DNA from: Gordius sp. MW1
Taxonomy: Eukaryota; Nematomorpha; Gordioida; Gordea; Gordiidae
Direction: 5' to 3'
DNA length: 64,000 nt
NCBI GenBank assembly: GCA_964036665.1
Contig: OZ038526.1
Coordinates: 9,796,001 to 9,860,000 of the forward strand
Shown here: positions 21,796 through 35,400 of the stretch, one piece after another
Layout of the letters: every line of letters starts with the position of its first letter
Numbering within the stretch: the first letter of the stretch is position 1
Made by a program: the position numbers and the translations under genes
The notes under the pieces: generated by a model
Told to the model about the DNA's origin: nothing
Database searches by the model: none
What the model saw: only the letters and a program-made list of their open reading frames with translations

Positions 21796-22925
21796 ACATA
21801 TTTTAATAAAAAGAGGGTTACTGATTAAGGTCTTCATTTGCTTATTGATCTACTCGTTTAGGTAATTAACAATTTGTAATATATAGAAGGTTTTAGCTGT
21901 GGTTGATCTTTTTAATTATCTTCGAAAAATATTTTGTTTTTTAGACAGATAATCCGAATTAGTATAAACTTTTATCCTAATAGTATTCCTTTAAAAATAT
22001 ATTAATTCACTTTTTATGTATTGTTCTAGTGCCTCTTTGATTTTACATCGGTCGTCTAATTATTGCCCTCACCTATATATTAAATAGAAAATATAAAAAG
22101 TTTATTAGATTAAAACAGCTCTTAAAAGGCCCTGAGGATCCCCTTTTCGTTAGTGTTACCATTTCAAACTAACCGTGGGTCAAGCCTCTCTCGGAATTTA
22201 GCCGACCATATATAAATTTTAATTGAAACATTTAAGATAGACTATTTGCGAAAACAATAAAGAAATTTATAAGTATTAATTTATTCATTTCGGCAAAAGA
22301 TAAGTTATATACAAAAATCCGGACGCATTAGGGGCATACCACATAACAAATTTCGGCTTTGAATGGTGACCTGAATAAACTGCGCCCACGAGGCATTCTT
22401 TATATACAACAATATACAAGCACTTTAAAATCGCAGATAATAAAGAAAGTCCTACATTCTTACTCAATCTACATATTATACATAATATTAGTAAAATATG
22501 CGAGGGGGATATATTTTATGTCATACAAGAGGGGTCAATTAAGTGAGGGAATGAGGCGATGATTTAAAAAAATAATAAACAGTCGTATAGCGAGATATTT
22601 GGGAAACAAACGCATGGATACGCGTGTGTGGTAAGAAGATTAATTGCATTGCCTAAGTATGGTTTTGGAAAAGCGAGCGTCTCTCTATCAATACTACAGC
22701 ACATTCAAACCGTCGAAGAGGGAGCTAGCCTAACGAGCCATGTAGAGGGATTCAATGAGATCTTGCCAGGGCCAAAGGTGAAGAAGCAAATTAGCTTGAG
22801 GTGGTTTGACTTAAATGCTTGGGGACGAGAGGAACAAACCGTGCTGGGGATATTGCATATATTAGCGTGTGGGTACACGAGTATTACACACGATTCCACA
22901 AATTTTCCCTGCATAATCCCGCACG
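21796..22925. other. KDM6 3' flank
   Basis: No gene recognised. A minus-strand AATAAA (complement of 22280-22285) is a possible polyadenylation signal for the KDM6 gene, about 640 bases past its stop; this is tentative. Modest open frames on both strands show no conserved motif. Confidence 0.35.
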
Positions 22926-23439
22926 TTAGGGCTCCGACATCAATGTATTGGGTTGATTTTGTTCGTGCAAGGTTGAAAAGCGTTCCTTTTTAACCCAAAC
23001 ACCGGCCGGGGTCCGCATGAGGGTGTGTGAGGGTATGGTGCAAGCCGGCGGGCGATGATGATTGATGACGGTCTTACCATCGCCGGTCGCACCGTAATTA
23101 AGGCAGGGTTCGATTTTGATGGAGGTCGTAGTCGTCAAGGAGGGCAGGGAATTGGTATGAACTTTGACAGCCCGAGATTTTTTTGGGGGATGATTCGGGT
23201 GCGAGGAACCGTGGTGAGGTAGGGAGGGCCTAGGCCTTTTGCTCGCCACGGAATTGTTGTCCTGAGTGAGGAGGTTGTGATTTATGTGTGATAATGAGGG
23301 GTTATTGAGAGGATTTTGCGAATTAATATTCGAATATGAATAAGTGGGGTAGGTGAGGGTGGAATTAAGGCCGTGCCCGTGATTCCCGTGTTTGGGGTGA
23401 TGTGGTGGCGGGGCGTGAGAGGTGTTTGACGAGATTTTT
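22926..23439 (-). CDS. KDM6A-like: KDM6 exon 25: unusual C-terminal tail
   Basis: Encodes about 170 residues past the point where human UTX ends. It is rich in Asn, Ser, His and Pro, with basic patches ([28 protein letters not shown]). The acceptor CAG (minus strand, just above 23439) joins the phase-2 donor CA/GTAAGG of exon 24 without a frame change, and the frame then stays open to a TAA at 22926. Reading through exon 24 instead would stop one codon on, at 23586, giving a tail like the vertebrate one. A strong internal donor-like GATG/GTAAGA near 23079 means more splicing cannot be excluded. The patches look like nuclear localisation signals; that is inference. Confidence 0.65.
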
Positions 23440-26400
23440 CTGACGAAAAAACATATAGGTAAAGTGGCATAATGAGTAAATCTAATGTTGCCTTATTCAA
23501 CAAGCCTTAAATTTGATTCGGTCATTAAATTCATTGAAAATCAGGTTAAGTAAAGCGAATTAAGTTGTTACCACCATTAATACCCTTACTGATTAGTGTG
23601 ATGGGAATCGTTGACGGATAGAGAGGCAGGCGTTTGGACGGGTAATTTGAAGTCGTCGTACGTTTGGCATAGGGCGGCCATATCGTATTGCTGCAGCACA
23701 ACAAATTGATTAAGGGCGGGGTTCATGCGACGGGCGCATTCAAAACAATGAACGACGTTCTTTTTGTCCTCTTCCTTCACGAACAACAAGTTGAAGACCT
23801 CAACCTTAGCAAATGAAATAAAACCAAGATGATTAAAAATCCCACTTCTTAAACACGACTTAACATTAACAAGTGGTCTTATGACTAACTTAAAATAAAA
23901 GCGTTTTTAGTAAAGCGAAAAAGGGGTAATATATAGCGGGCATTTAAGACCTGGACTATTAAAAGGAGTAAACTGACGTAGTATTATCACCATTATAAGA
24001 GTCTAATGTGAGATGCGCTTCCCTGGTGTAAGGTCCTTTATGATTCCCTCCCCTGTGATCCTAAATCTTAGAAAAAATTTCTATAGGATGAGAGTTGTTT
24101 ATTTTATAGGACCGCCACGTGTGCCGTATTTTCTAGCTACATTTGTGAAGTTAGAATATTTATATATGACAGCATAGCACAGCACACAGCCAACTAGCTA
24201 ACACCCCATAAGCATATGTCTAATGACCCATCTGAGTCTGTTTGACAAAAAAAATAGAAGTAGTCGGTTTGTTCCACACTCACATGGTAAGTCTCAAAAG
24301 AAAAAACTCTCAATGTGGGTGTGGCTATTTTATTCACACCATAATATCACTCTAACAGACCCCTCGGCACGCCCCTTACATACCAATAATTAATAACTTT
24401 GGGTAATGTTTCTGCGTTAATTACCTCGCATTTGTCGCAATAATAAGCGGGCTCATTAGGACTCACACCGTGCCATATGATCTTCTTGTCGATGCTCTCC
24501 AAGAATTCCAGCAGCAGTTGACAACGCTTCAAACTTTTGAACAACGACATTCTAGATCAAACCATATTTTATAAGATAGTGTATATTGATAACATGAATA
24601 ACCCACATAACAAGAATGATGTTTATTGTAAGGGACAAAAAATTTTTTCAATGTAGAAAAAGGAGTTTACCGAAAAGAATGATGAATATTTCTCTGCAAT
24701 TAAAGTGCAAAACACATAATAAATAATGTAAAAGTTAGAATATATAAATTTAAGGGGTTATATTAAAAATCATAATAGCAATAAAAATGCTTTATAAAAA
24801 TTTTTAGACAAAATATAAGGTTGCATGCCCTTCTAGCCCAAACTCATTCAGACAAGTAGTTGCTTTTAGGTAAAAATGAAGATATTAATATAAATTTAAG
24901 ATATTAATTGCAAAATGGTCCATAAAATATATAGTTAAATCTAAAGTCTGCATGCCTGACCCGGCCGTTGATTAGGGGCGGGCGGGTCACACATTTACGA
25001 TTTAAAAACGAGTCCAGGTCCATTTTTCAACTCCCATTAATTTATGATTTTTTCAGCCCAAACTTAATAAGCAATCACTTTGATGCTAATGGCAAAATTA
25101 TCATAAATTTCCAACCGACATTTGATATTATAAGCTTGAGGCCTTTAGCAACATGATACAAAACGGTTAAAAATGAGTCAAACTTAAAGTTCGCTTCAGA
25201 CTGTCCCATTTACAATTTAAGCCTAAGATCGTTTGGCCTTTGACCTACCGATTTAAAAAATTACTGAGTATTTTAAAATTTAATTATTATAGTTAATTGA
25301 CAACACAATTATTTATGTCCTTTATAAAATTGAAAACATATATAAATATTTCAGGCGGATTTTCAAATTAATTAAACACCTTAAGAGTTCATAAAAGCGT
25401 CGTTCAACTATCTTGATGTTGCGGACAAGGTTCCAAGACAATTGAACCATGGGCACCAACGATTTGTACTGCTGCATAACATTCCATTCGTAATGATCTA
25501 ATGCACATTCATACTGATGGGCCGTCATGGGGCCGACGTTCCACGCAATGTTATTGCACCATCCCTAGTTGTAACAAAGGACACAACATTAAAGACTCGT
25601 CATTAGTTAAGTTCCTTTAACTAACGCGTCAAATCCTGCCCAGACGTTATAATTAAAAACAGTTTTAGTTAAATTATGACCTTGGCCAACTAGCAAGAAG
25701 TTAGAGAATTTGCTAAGTGATATTCTTTTTATTGTGTAGTTAAAAATTTTAAGGACAGTTTTACCATTTCAACCGCTTAAGATTAACGAAGCGTCCTATT
25801 TGCACCAACTTTATGCCGCATAACGTCAAGTCTATTCAAGTTTATTATTTTGCGATGCCATTTTAAAATTAATGGTTTAGGTTTTCCCATTAGGTCAAGT
25901 TCAGATAAACTTAAAAAGTTAGACCAATTCGTTTTACGGTATTGCACGACGGCTAAAATACATTCATAGCGAAGCTATTATTTCGTTCTGCCCAATTTGA
26001 ACTAACTATAACAATTTTAAACTAAGCTACCGGGCCGCCAATACTTATAAGACTTACGGGCGGCCATAGTGATGACGCGCGAAGCGAAAAAAGCGAAGTG
26101 AATTTTTGGGCTAATTTATCAAGCTTTTCATTCTTTTTCTTAATATCTTTATATTCATCGTGAAATTTATCATATATCAAAATAACAATTGTAAATAGGA
26201 GGCGATCATAGTGAAACCGCAGACGATTATTTTTGCCCGCGGCAAAAAGCGAACGAAAATAAGATACAAATCATTTTGTACTTTTCGCGCATGGTTAAAA
26301 AAAAGAGTTTGGTATGTATGTATTTTTTATATGTTTATAGAATAATTACGATCTTATCAATAAATACCATGATATATGATAAATTTCACGATGAATTAAA

Positions 26401-29400
26401 GATATTAATAAAAAAATGAAGAGTTTGATAAATTAGCCCAATAATTAACTTCGCTTTTTTTCGCTTCGCCCGTCATCACGAACGCGCCCTTAGATTCAGT
26501 TATAAGCCGGTGGCCATCACTAGGTATGCGATAATTGATTTAGGTCGGAGCGCGCCTCTCAACCAATGAACGGGTTTAATTTACCGAAGCCTGGACCCAA
26601 TGGATGGTCCCGGTGTTGACCCAAACCACGTCGCCCGGCTTTTGAGTGAAACGGTAAACGGGGATGTTAGCTTCGCGCAACTCTCGCAAGTCGGGCCACC
26701 AACTGCCCTTCAGAAAATCCACGCGACGCGAACGACAGAGCTCAGCAAAGGCGCCCCAGTACACGTCAGGAACCGCAAACCATTCGGTATCGCCAGGCCC
26801 TATATTTATGTTGACCGAGCAAAAATTCAAGTTTTCCCGGTGCCCTGGCGTCCTACAACCTGGGACCTTCATGTATAGCTGGACACTATTCATGCCCAAC
26901 ACGGTGTGTCCAATGTGTGTCAAAATGTTGCTGGGCGAAGATACCTTTGGCAAAACAAATGCGTTTAATCGTGGTGCAATCGGTTTAAGAACAAGACAAT
27001 GTTTTACATTATAATTGTTTAAAGGAAAATTTTCAGGAAACTTTTGCATCTTATTAGGCCTAATTAATTTCATTTTTTCCCCAAACGTCATTTACTCAAT
27101 TAATGTTTTCTATGGGCTGAATAAAGTTGTTAAGGAACTAGTTATTCCTTTTTTTTAGAATTTAATAACTCTAACAAGTTACTTTGATAACAAAGAAAAT
27201 TCTAACATTCGTTTATCTTAATAACTGTTCAAATAAAGTTTTTGTTACATTTTATGGTTCTAAGACATATTATTTTATAAAATATCCCTGTAAGTTCTCT
27301 AATTTGTTTTAATTACTGAAAGTAACATACTTAAACTTTCTGACTAAAATATATATTGGCAAGTTATAGTTATGTTAAGTATTTGCCTAACATATTTTAT
27401 CTATTTATTTAAATTTAAATACAATTTACTTTACATTTAAAGATTATTAATTTATATTTTAATTAAGATTTTATGTTAAGGTGTTAATTTACAAAATCAT
27501 TATTTTTTGCTATAACTTATAAATCATTTAAAATGGGCTAACGGTAAAATGAGACAACTTTTTTTGTGTAAGTATAATTAACACCATGTCTATCCTATCT
27601 TGAATATAATAAAACAAGATTATTAAGCATTTAAAACTGGTAAAATTCATTAATCCTTTATAAAAGTATACATTGATTAATTGCTATAAATAATATATAG
27701 AGGTTCCAAATTGAATACCTTATTTATCGGGAAATTATTGTTTAGTGAAAAAAATTTAAGATTGTATTAAATTTAAACTATTATTTAATGCTTTAAATCT
27801 GATACTTATGATATATAGTGTTTTTAATAACGGAAAATTGTTCATGAAAAACTTTTAGTGTAACTAGAGGTCAGTTAGTGGAACTATATTGAGCTCCGTG
27901 TAAAAAATGTTGCTATAACTGTGGGTAAGTTCCTTTTTATTAGGAATAAACAATCAAACTGGTTCTTTTTTAAACTTTAAAAACTCTAAAGCCAAATACA
28001 AAAAAGTTAACCTTTTGGAGAATAAAGTAATAATATATTAATTACCTTGAGAAAAGCAGGCAGTTTGTCAAGCTCGTGTAACTGATCCTTCCATTTGACG
28101 TTGTCCGAAAGATCAACGTTGGTACCAAACAATATCTTTTTGAAGGGTGGACAATCTTTGATCTTTTTAGCTCTGGAATTTGATAAAACATGATCACATA
28201 AATAAAATCGAGCACTTATTTACAAGGTTTTGTCGTTCTTATAATAATATAATGCATATATGGATATAACGAAAGCTCACTCTTCTTCCTGTATGCTAGC
28301 GTCACCGTCTCCCGACTTAGCTGGTTGTGCGTGCGCTTTTTCTTCCTACACAATCAACCCCAAAAAACAAACTATTATACATTGGGTTAAAATTTTAATA
28401 AATTTTTCTATTTGATAAATCCCAAAACATCACAATTGACCAAATTCTTATTCTTAAAGGCCGATAAGTAATGAGAGCCATTATATCTCCAAAAAATTTT
28501 ATAATTGCTATATAAACTAAACATAAGAGGTATCTTTATGTGTTATTCTTAAGACAGCTTATTCTGAAATCCTAAAAACTCCTTTTTGTAAGATATTACA
28601 AACCAAAACTAAGTTATTTGAACAAATATTACAAATCAAAAAGGCACAGCGCGTAAATATGTTTATATAAAAACCCCCATTTCAAATCAATTTTAATAGA
28701 AGTAAAAGTTCTAAAACCATTTTCTGTTAATCGGGTACGGAATCTTTTCCAAATGTTAATTTTCAAAAAACATGGCTTCTAAAACCTTGTATTTCAAGCT
28801 AAAGTAAACACATTTTACTAGACAGCTAAAAAAGTTATACGTTATTAGATTATTTCATTATAGATAACCTCAAGGGCGCGTTTGAAAGAGGTGCCCTGAT
28901 ACTTGGCGTAACGGATGAGTGGCATGTAATGCCGGGTGCTTGAACAACGCCACGTCTCTACCCTACCAGTTCTAACGTCGGCGTAATTGCGATCGAGAGG
29001 AAATCGGGCTTGGGAACGTACCTAGGAATGGAAATTAAAGCAACTTATACGATTAAAGTCGCTTCTATATGGGATAATGACGGAGGTTTGATGCTTTGAC
29101 TAACAGCAATTTACGAAATGTAAAATTGACCACAGCTTATGCAATAAGCTTTAAAATTAGAAACTTGGATAACAAGCCATTTTCTCATTTTTAGACTAGG
29201 GCGAAGATTAATAGATTAAATTAAATTTGTATTTTCATTTAATAAATTGTAACGGGTTTTATAGACAAAAAGTGATATGCACTTCGATTCCGTATCCAAT
29301 ATAAAAACGTCAACAATCCAGATTTATTGAGCACAGAGATTTGACTCTATAGATTTAATTGTTGGTTTGTAAAATTTTAAAATTTTAAAATGAAAAAATC

Positions 29401-32400
29401 TTTATTTTATATAGAGGGGCTTTATAATTACATAATCTACACCTAAAAACCCTATATAACGACCAAATCTCGTCATATCCCTAGGATTAAATTAGTGAGG
29501 TAAGATAATGGATTGAACAAACTTTTCTATAAGGAAGCTACGAAAACCGAGTATAAAAAGTAAGTATATATTTATCCCTTCGCCCCCTTTAACTAAACCC
29601 ACCTCTATTTCGTGATCGGGGTGCGTGAGAACGAGCGTTTTGGTACTGTACAGGCTGAGATCCAACTTGAGCGTTTGGCACAGGCCTCGCACGATGACAA
29701 CCGGGTTGAGGTAGCAGAAGGTTTTAAGCTCCTGCGAATGAACCTGTTTCTTACCCGCGATGTTGATCAGGGGAGCCGGGAGGTGGTCGGAGCAGGGACC
29801 GGGCTCGGAGCCGCCCACCGTTGTCGTCATTTTGGATGTCGTATGGTAGGGGTGATTAGGTGGGTCGGGATGTGGCGGGGGCTGGGGTGGAGGACCGTTG
29901 CTGAGGGCCGCGTCGAAATTTTTGCTGGCTTCGTTCCCTAAAGGACAAGAAGTTATGTCGGTTGCGCATAAGGATGACCAAACAAAACCCAGCCATTTTT
30001 GCAACACTAAGGATGCCCAAACTAAAAAAAACACAAATTCGTGTAAAAACGGCTATAGTCGACCAAAAAATTTACAATTGGTCACTAATGAAGATTAAAT
30101 AAAGTTGATAGATAAATGTAAAATAAATCCTTTATATTTTAAAAATTGTGATGAGAAAAACTTATGAAAGCTAGGAATTAAGGGTTAATAGAAAACACGA
30201 CACACTCACTGCACATTTGTAGGATGTCGACGGAAGACAGGTGTAAGGCCGATTCCAAAAGTTCAACATTGGCGTCTCCCCTTTTGCAACGGGTGCCCGA
30301 TAAATTAAGGACCATTTGGGGTGACGTTATATTACTGGACCTGAGGCCAGGATCCTCTTCGCAATATAGGTGACGATGACAAGTTGAGGCTGAAGATTTG
30401 ATAGGATCCTCTCCCAACTCGGCTTTGCCCGTAGCAAAATTCGAGGTAAAAAAGTCTAGTATGACCGGGGGCTTGGTTTCGACCCTGAAGTCATCAACTG
30501 AATTGTGGGCTATTTGATGATTCGAAGGTGTGAGAGCTAAATGAAGTAAAAGGTTTATTCAAAATTTAAGTTTAAGAGATAAGTAGCAATTATCTTAGGC
30601 AAAATATTTATCAAAGTTGAATAAATTATGGGACATCAGCGTTTTTTTATCGTGATTGTTAGATTAACCGTATATGTTGCAGTAGGCATTGTAGAAACGA
30701 AATAAAAATGTTACATAAAATATATTTTAGCCAAATTGTCGGTGTTTTAATAGTTGAGCATCGCTAAAAATTAATCTAAAAGGCAGAGCCAAACAGACCC
30801 TTGTAAAATATCTTAATTTTCAAACGTTCAAGCTCTCTTATAAAATAGGAAAATTGATATCCTTAGCCAACCGTGACAATCGCCAACACAACTTATATGA
30901 AACGAAAGATGCGTTCAAACTCGCAAACATATCAAGCGAAAGGCTACTGTATTCAACACTTTTCAAACTTCGTCTCAACGGAAAAGCATAAATTTTAACC
31001 CTAAAACATATATCGTTTAACTTTCGGTACGTACCGGTGTTGGGGGCTGGCGGGCCCTGCGAGAGTGGATGGTTGGGTGTCGAGTGGCCGGATGAGTTGA
31101 GGAAGAGGGAGGGCGAGATGGAGAGGGAGCAGGGGGTAAGGCCGAGCAAAAGGTTGGAAGGAGAACCCGTGCCCGTGGCCAGGCTGGCAAAAAGGGTGTT
31201 CGCGTCGGCCCCATCCATCGCGAGCAATGATTCTAACTCTCGCTCCACCGCCGGATCCATAAAATCTTCATCGCCTTCCTACGCGCCACAATTTGAAACA
31301 ATCAATAGATATGTTAATTGCAAAATTTAATTTCAAATCTTTTTTGGATTCCTGGCCTCTTATAAAAGAGGACGATGACGACATATTACTCATATAATGT
31401 TTTTTTAATGTTATTATTATTATTATATAATTGCACTATTTAATATTATGTTTGGATATATATCAATAAACTAACTTTATCTTTCAAAAAATATATATAT
31501 ACGTAAAATTGCCATGCAATTTATGGGTCGCTTTTGATTGTCCGTCAGTCCATGGGCGTAGCCAGCGTTGGGATTAGAGGGGGGAAATAATGATTGGGGG
31601 GGAGGGGGCAAAATGATCATTTTTTGAAATTTTAGCAATAATTTAATAAATTTCAACAAAAATTTGAATTCAGAGAAGGACAGTCGCCCCTCCCTGCCCA
31701 CCTTGGCTACGCCCATGCGTCCGTCCGTCCTGTCCAACTTGTAATGTTTCAATAATTGCGTTAACTTATACGGATTTTTACTGGCTGTGGAGTTATGCTT
31801 CTTTAAAAGACTTTTATTTTTTGCTTTGGCATATAGACTAGCTAATGACCGCTTATTGGCCTTAATTTTTCGTTCTCCCCCAAGCCCAAATTACGTTTTT
31901 ATTAATTTTTTATATTCATATATATTTATCATTTTTCAATTTTACAATTATTCTTGTAATACAAACCCAATATAAAGTTTTTCGATTGAATTAGCGGTTA
32001 TGGATTATAACAGAATCCAGCGCATTTTCCGCGAAATCAAAATCTATATCTTCCTTGCTAAATAGATTGTCAAAAACTATCGTTTCAATTTATTCATTTT
32101 AATAAGTAACACGTAAATGAGTAATATTAATGAGATAAAAATCTTTTTTGGTCTTTTAAAGAAATGCGTCCGAGAAAATGCAAGAAATATCATTCAGACA
32201 CGAACGACAACAGCCGAATTAATACAAAATGTTGCGCGTTATACATAAATTTGACTGCAAAATGCAAGATCAAAGGGGAAGAAAATAATTTGTTTACATT
32301 CTTTCAAGGTTGTTTATTTAATAATCCGGCAGGTATATTTTTACTTGCAAGCAATAAACATCTTTTTGCGTCATAAAAGCATAAACAAGAACAATCTTAT

Positions 32401-35400
32401 TTAAAACGACCGCTCATCCAGTTAATATGAGCAAAAATGCCATTTTATGCCTCAAAATACTTATTTGCACTCATCTAATCACAGTCTGAAAGATGTCTCC
32501 CATTTGTAAAGTTAGAGACTCAATGAAAATAAATAAATATTATAGTTCTTAACTAATTAAAAATTTAACGACCACTTTTCAAAATTAAACCTTCAAACCT
32601 CGACTTTGCTTAGTTATTTAAAATGGAGGTTGTGAAAGAGCACAAGCACGTTAGAGAAGCACGTAATTATACCTCATCGTCGTCTCCAAAATCGCCCAAG
32701 GCTTCCGAAAGGCCATTTTGGGGAGCCTCTAAAATTTCCTGATTTGTCTTGTGATTAGAACGCTGCTGTGAGATGAGGGGAGAATCCGGAATGGGGCCGG
32801 CCCATGTAGTTGGGCTGGTAAACGTTGAGCAGTTGTTTAATTGGGCCTACAGAGATATTAATAGAGAGCGTGAGAAATGGTATAGCGATATAAGCAACCG
32901 AAGACCGCGCCCACGTGAGAGATTAACATGCAAACCAATTTATCAAAATAGCCTTTATGAAGCATTCCATGTCAGATCGAACATAAAAATGTCTTTTTCA
33001 GCCGACCCCCTTTAGTTTTGGTGCGAATTTAGAGACTATTAAGACTATTTAATTCTAAAAAGTAGTTTTAGCTCATTTGACCACTAATTTAGAGTTGTGG
33101 GCGTTCTAAGGTCGAAATTGGCCTTTTACGACACCGGTTCATGACGCTAATCAATTAAATTATTCACCATTCAATCAAATGACAGGTAAAATCTGTCTCC
33201 ATGGAAAAATATTATTGGTGATCTGATAATGGCCGAAATTGTAAAAAGAAAACAATCATACTAAAATGGGAGTTGGGCAACCATAAAATTCAATACTAAT
33301 TTCTATAAATTTTCGATAGAATCGTAAAACCTCCGTTATAAAAACGCGGCTTACTTGTTGTGTCTGGGCATTGATGCTACAGAGAGGGGCAAAGATGGTG
33401 GGGGTATTATTTTGGGCACAGCCATTCCTTGGCCCAAGCCCGGGCCCTGTTTGTGGTGCGAAATTGTTGGCTTTAAATGGAGGGCCGGCGCCGATACCGT
33501 TCCTTTTGTCGGAGGCGCCGTAGGCCCCGAGCCTAGCCCGAAGTTCGCGTTGCTGTTGCAGCAGGGGATATATATACTTGGCCATGAATGGAGGAATCTA
33601 GAAAAGCATGTATGGATATGCTTTCACGTGAGAGATAAGATCTTGTTTACGTATATAATCCTGATTTATAGTTTAATTTAGCTAATATGCATAGTGTTCT
33701 TTTCCACTAAAGTAGTTATACCTCCGACTTTTAATACGTTTTGAGTGTCGTTTTATATTTGCGCTTACTTTTTTCAATAAATGATAGTTTATAGATGCAT
33801 ATCTAATGATAATACAATTAGATATTGCGTACAACATTTATAAAGAAATGTTAATTATATACCTCTACCATTTCTTAAATAGGACATATCAGATAAAATA
33901 AAGTTTCAAGTAGATTGTTTAACCTTGGAATCGGCGTTTTGGCGAGATGTCAATTCCGCCGGTATGGGTAAATTCCATGCCTCTTCTATTGTGGGTAAAG
34001 GTGGTTTCGACCTAAATGTGAAAAGCAACAAACGTATAGCAACTTAATTGTTTATATGGAATTTTGATATCGTTGCTTATTAAAATAGATAAATAATGCC
34101 TTTGTGATGAAAGATTGCAATTACTTGTAGGAATAATAGGATTGACCGTCGCCCGAGAGTACGGCTTCTTTCAACTTTTTGATGCGAGGCAAGAGAGCAG
34201 GGTTAGGGTCTCCAGCTTATTTTACAAAAAATGCACATAAAAATTTAATTCAAGTCAAAATATTTTGAGTTAATGTCACGGTATATTTCTTAAAAATGGG
34301 AGTGTCCTTTTATATGGTTTTCGTGGCAGTAGCTTAAGCCATTATTGAATAATGGTCATTGCATGACAAATCAAAACGTTTTCGACGCAGCATCCCAGAT
34401 TTGGATAATTTATGTGAGGGTATAGGCCTAATATATTAGAGTAACTTCTAAACTTTTATGTTATGGATGTTCAGAGGGCTAAATTCAAGATCCAGCGCGT
34501 TTTAATGATTTTACTATTTTTGTCATTTTTGATTCTTGAATTTTGGTGTATTTTGTCACAGAAAATTCTCCATCAAAATTTTTAACAAAAAATCTCCAAC
34601 CTTTGCGGCTAATTTTTAGTGGTCAATTTATTATAAAACCAAAAAAACCCATTTCATCCCCATATGAAATCACTACTTTCACAAGGTGCACTTATATGTG
34701 AATTATTATCACATTTCAATTGTCAAAAGTTTGAAGCATGGCGGTATAATCAATTCTTTTAAATAACATTAATTTACTTAAAGTAAAAAATGGTCACAAC
34801 AAGCAAGTCATATTTTTATAAACACCCATCATGTTGCAAAAATTTTATATTTTTAGGATGGATTCTCACCGTGGCAATTTTGTTATCGTGTTAATATTTA
34901 ATTTTTTTCAAACCTCACAATTTTAGCCTACCCTGATAATCGCGAATCGTTTTTTATTAGACAAAAAAACGGCATTACTATATGTAAATATAATTCATTA
35001 GCAAATGTAATTGCTAATTACATTTGACTTATACACATAATGATCATTCTAAATGCCTCGATCCTGAAATACTTCGTGTTTTTTCGAATTCTTGACCTTC
35101 CAAAAGTCGGTCCCAACCGTTTGACGATTGCAATTTGATAATGGGTCATAAAGGAGAGCACATTGTGAAATTGGTGAATTCATATATGGTCGAAATAAGT
35201 TTTTATGTTTTTTTACTAATTTGACCACAAAAAACTGACCGCAAAAGTTTGAAGTTTTTGTTTAATTATTTCAATAGAGAATTTTCGTAAGAACGAAACA
35301 CACCATAATCAAGAGGGTGGCGCCATTACCTTCAAAAATCAAAAAAATAATCAATAGGACGTGCCCGAGCGTGATTTGGCCCTATGAACGTCCATAACTC

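Noticed and set aside
22628-22993. A 121-codon plus-strand open frame near the KDM6 3' end
   Set aside because: No recognisable domain and partial overlap with the complement of exon 25; kept out for lack of support.
26600-27014. Plus-strand open frames opposite KDM6 exon 21
   Set aside because: They are complementary to the strongly conserved JmjC exon and show no family resemblance of their own.
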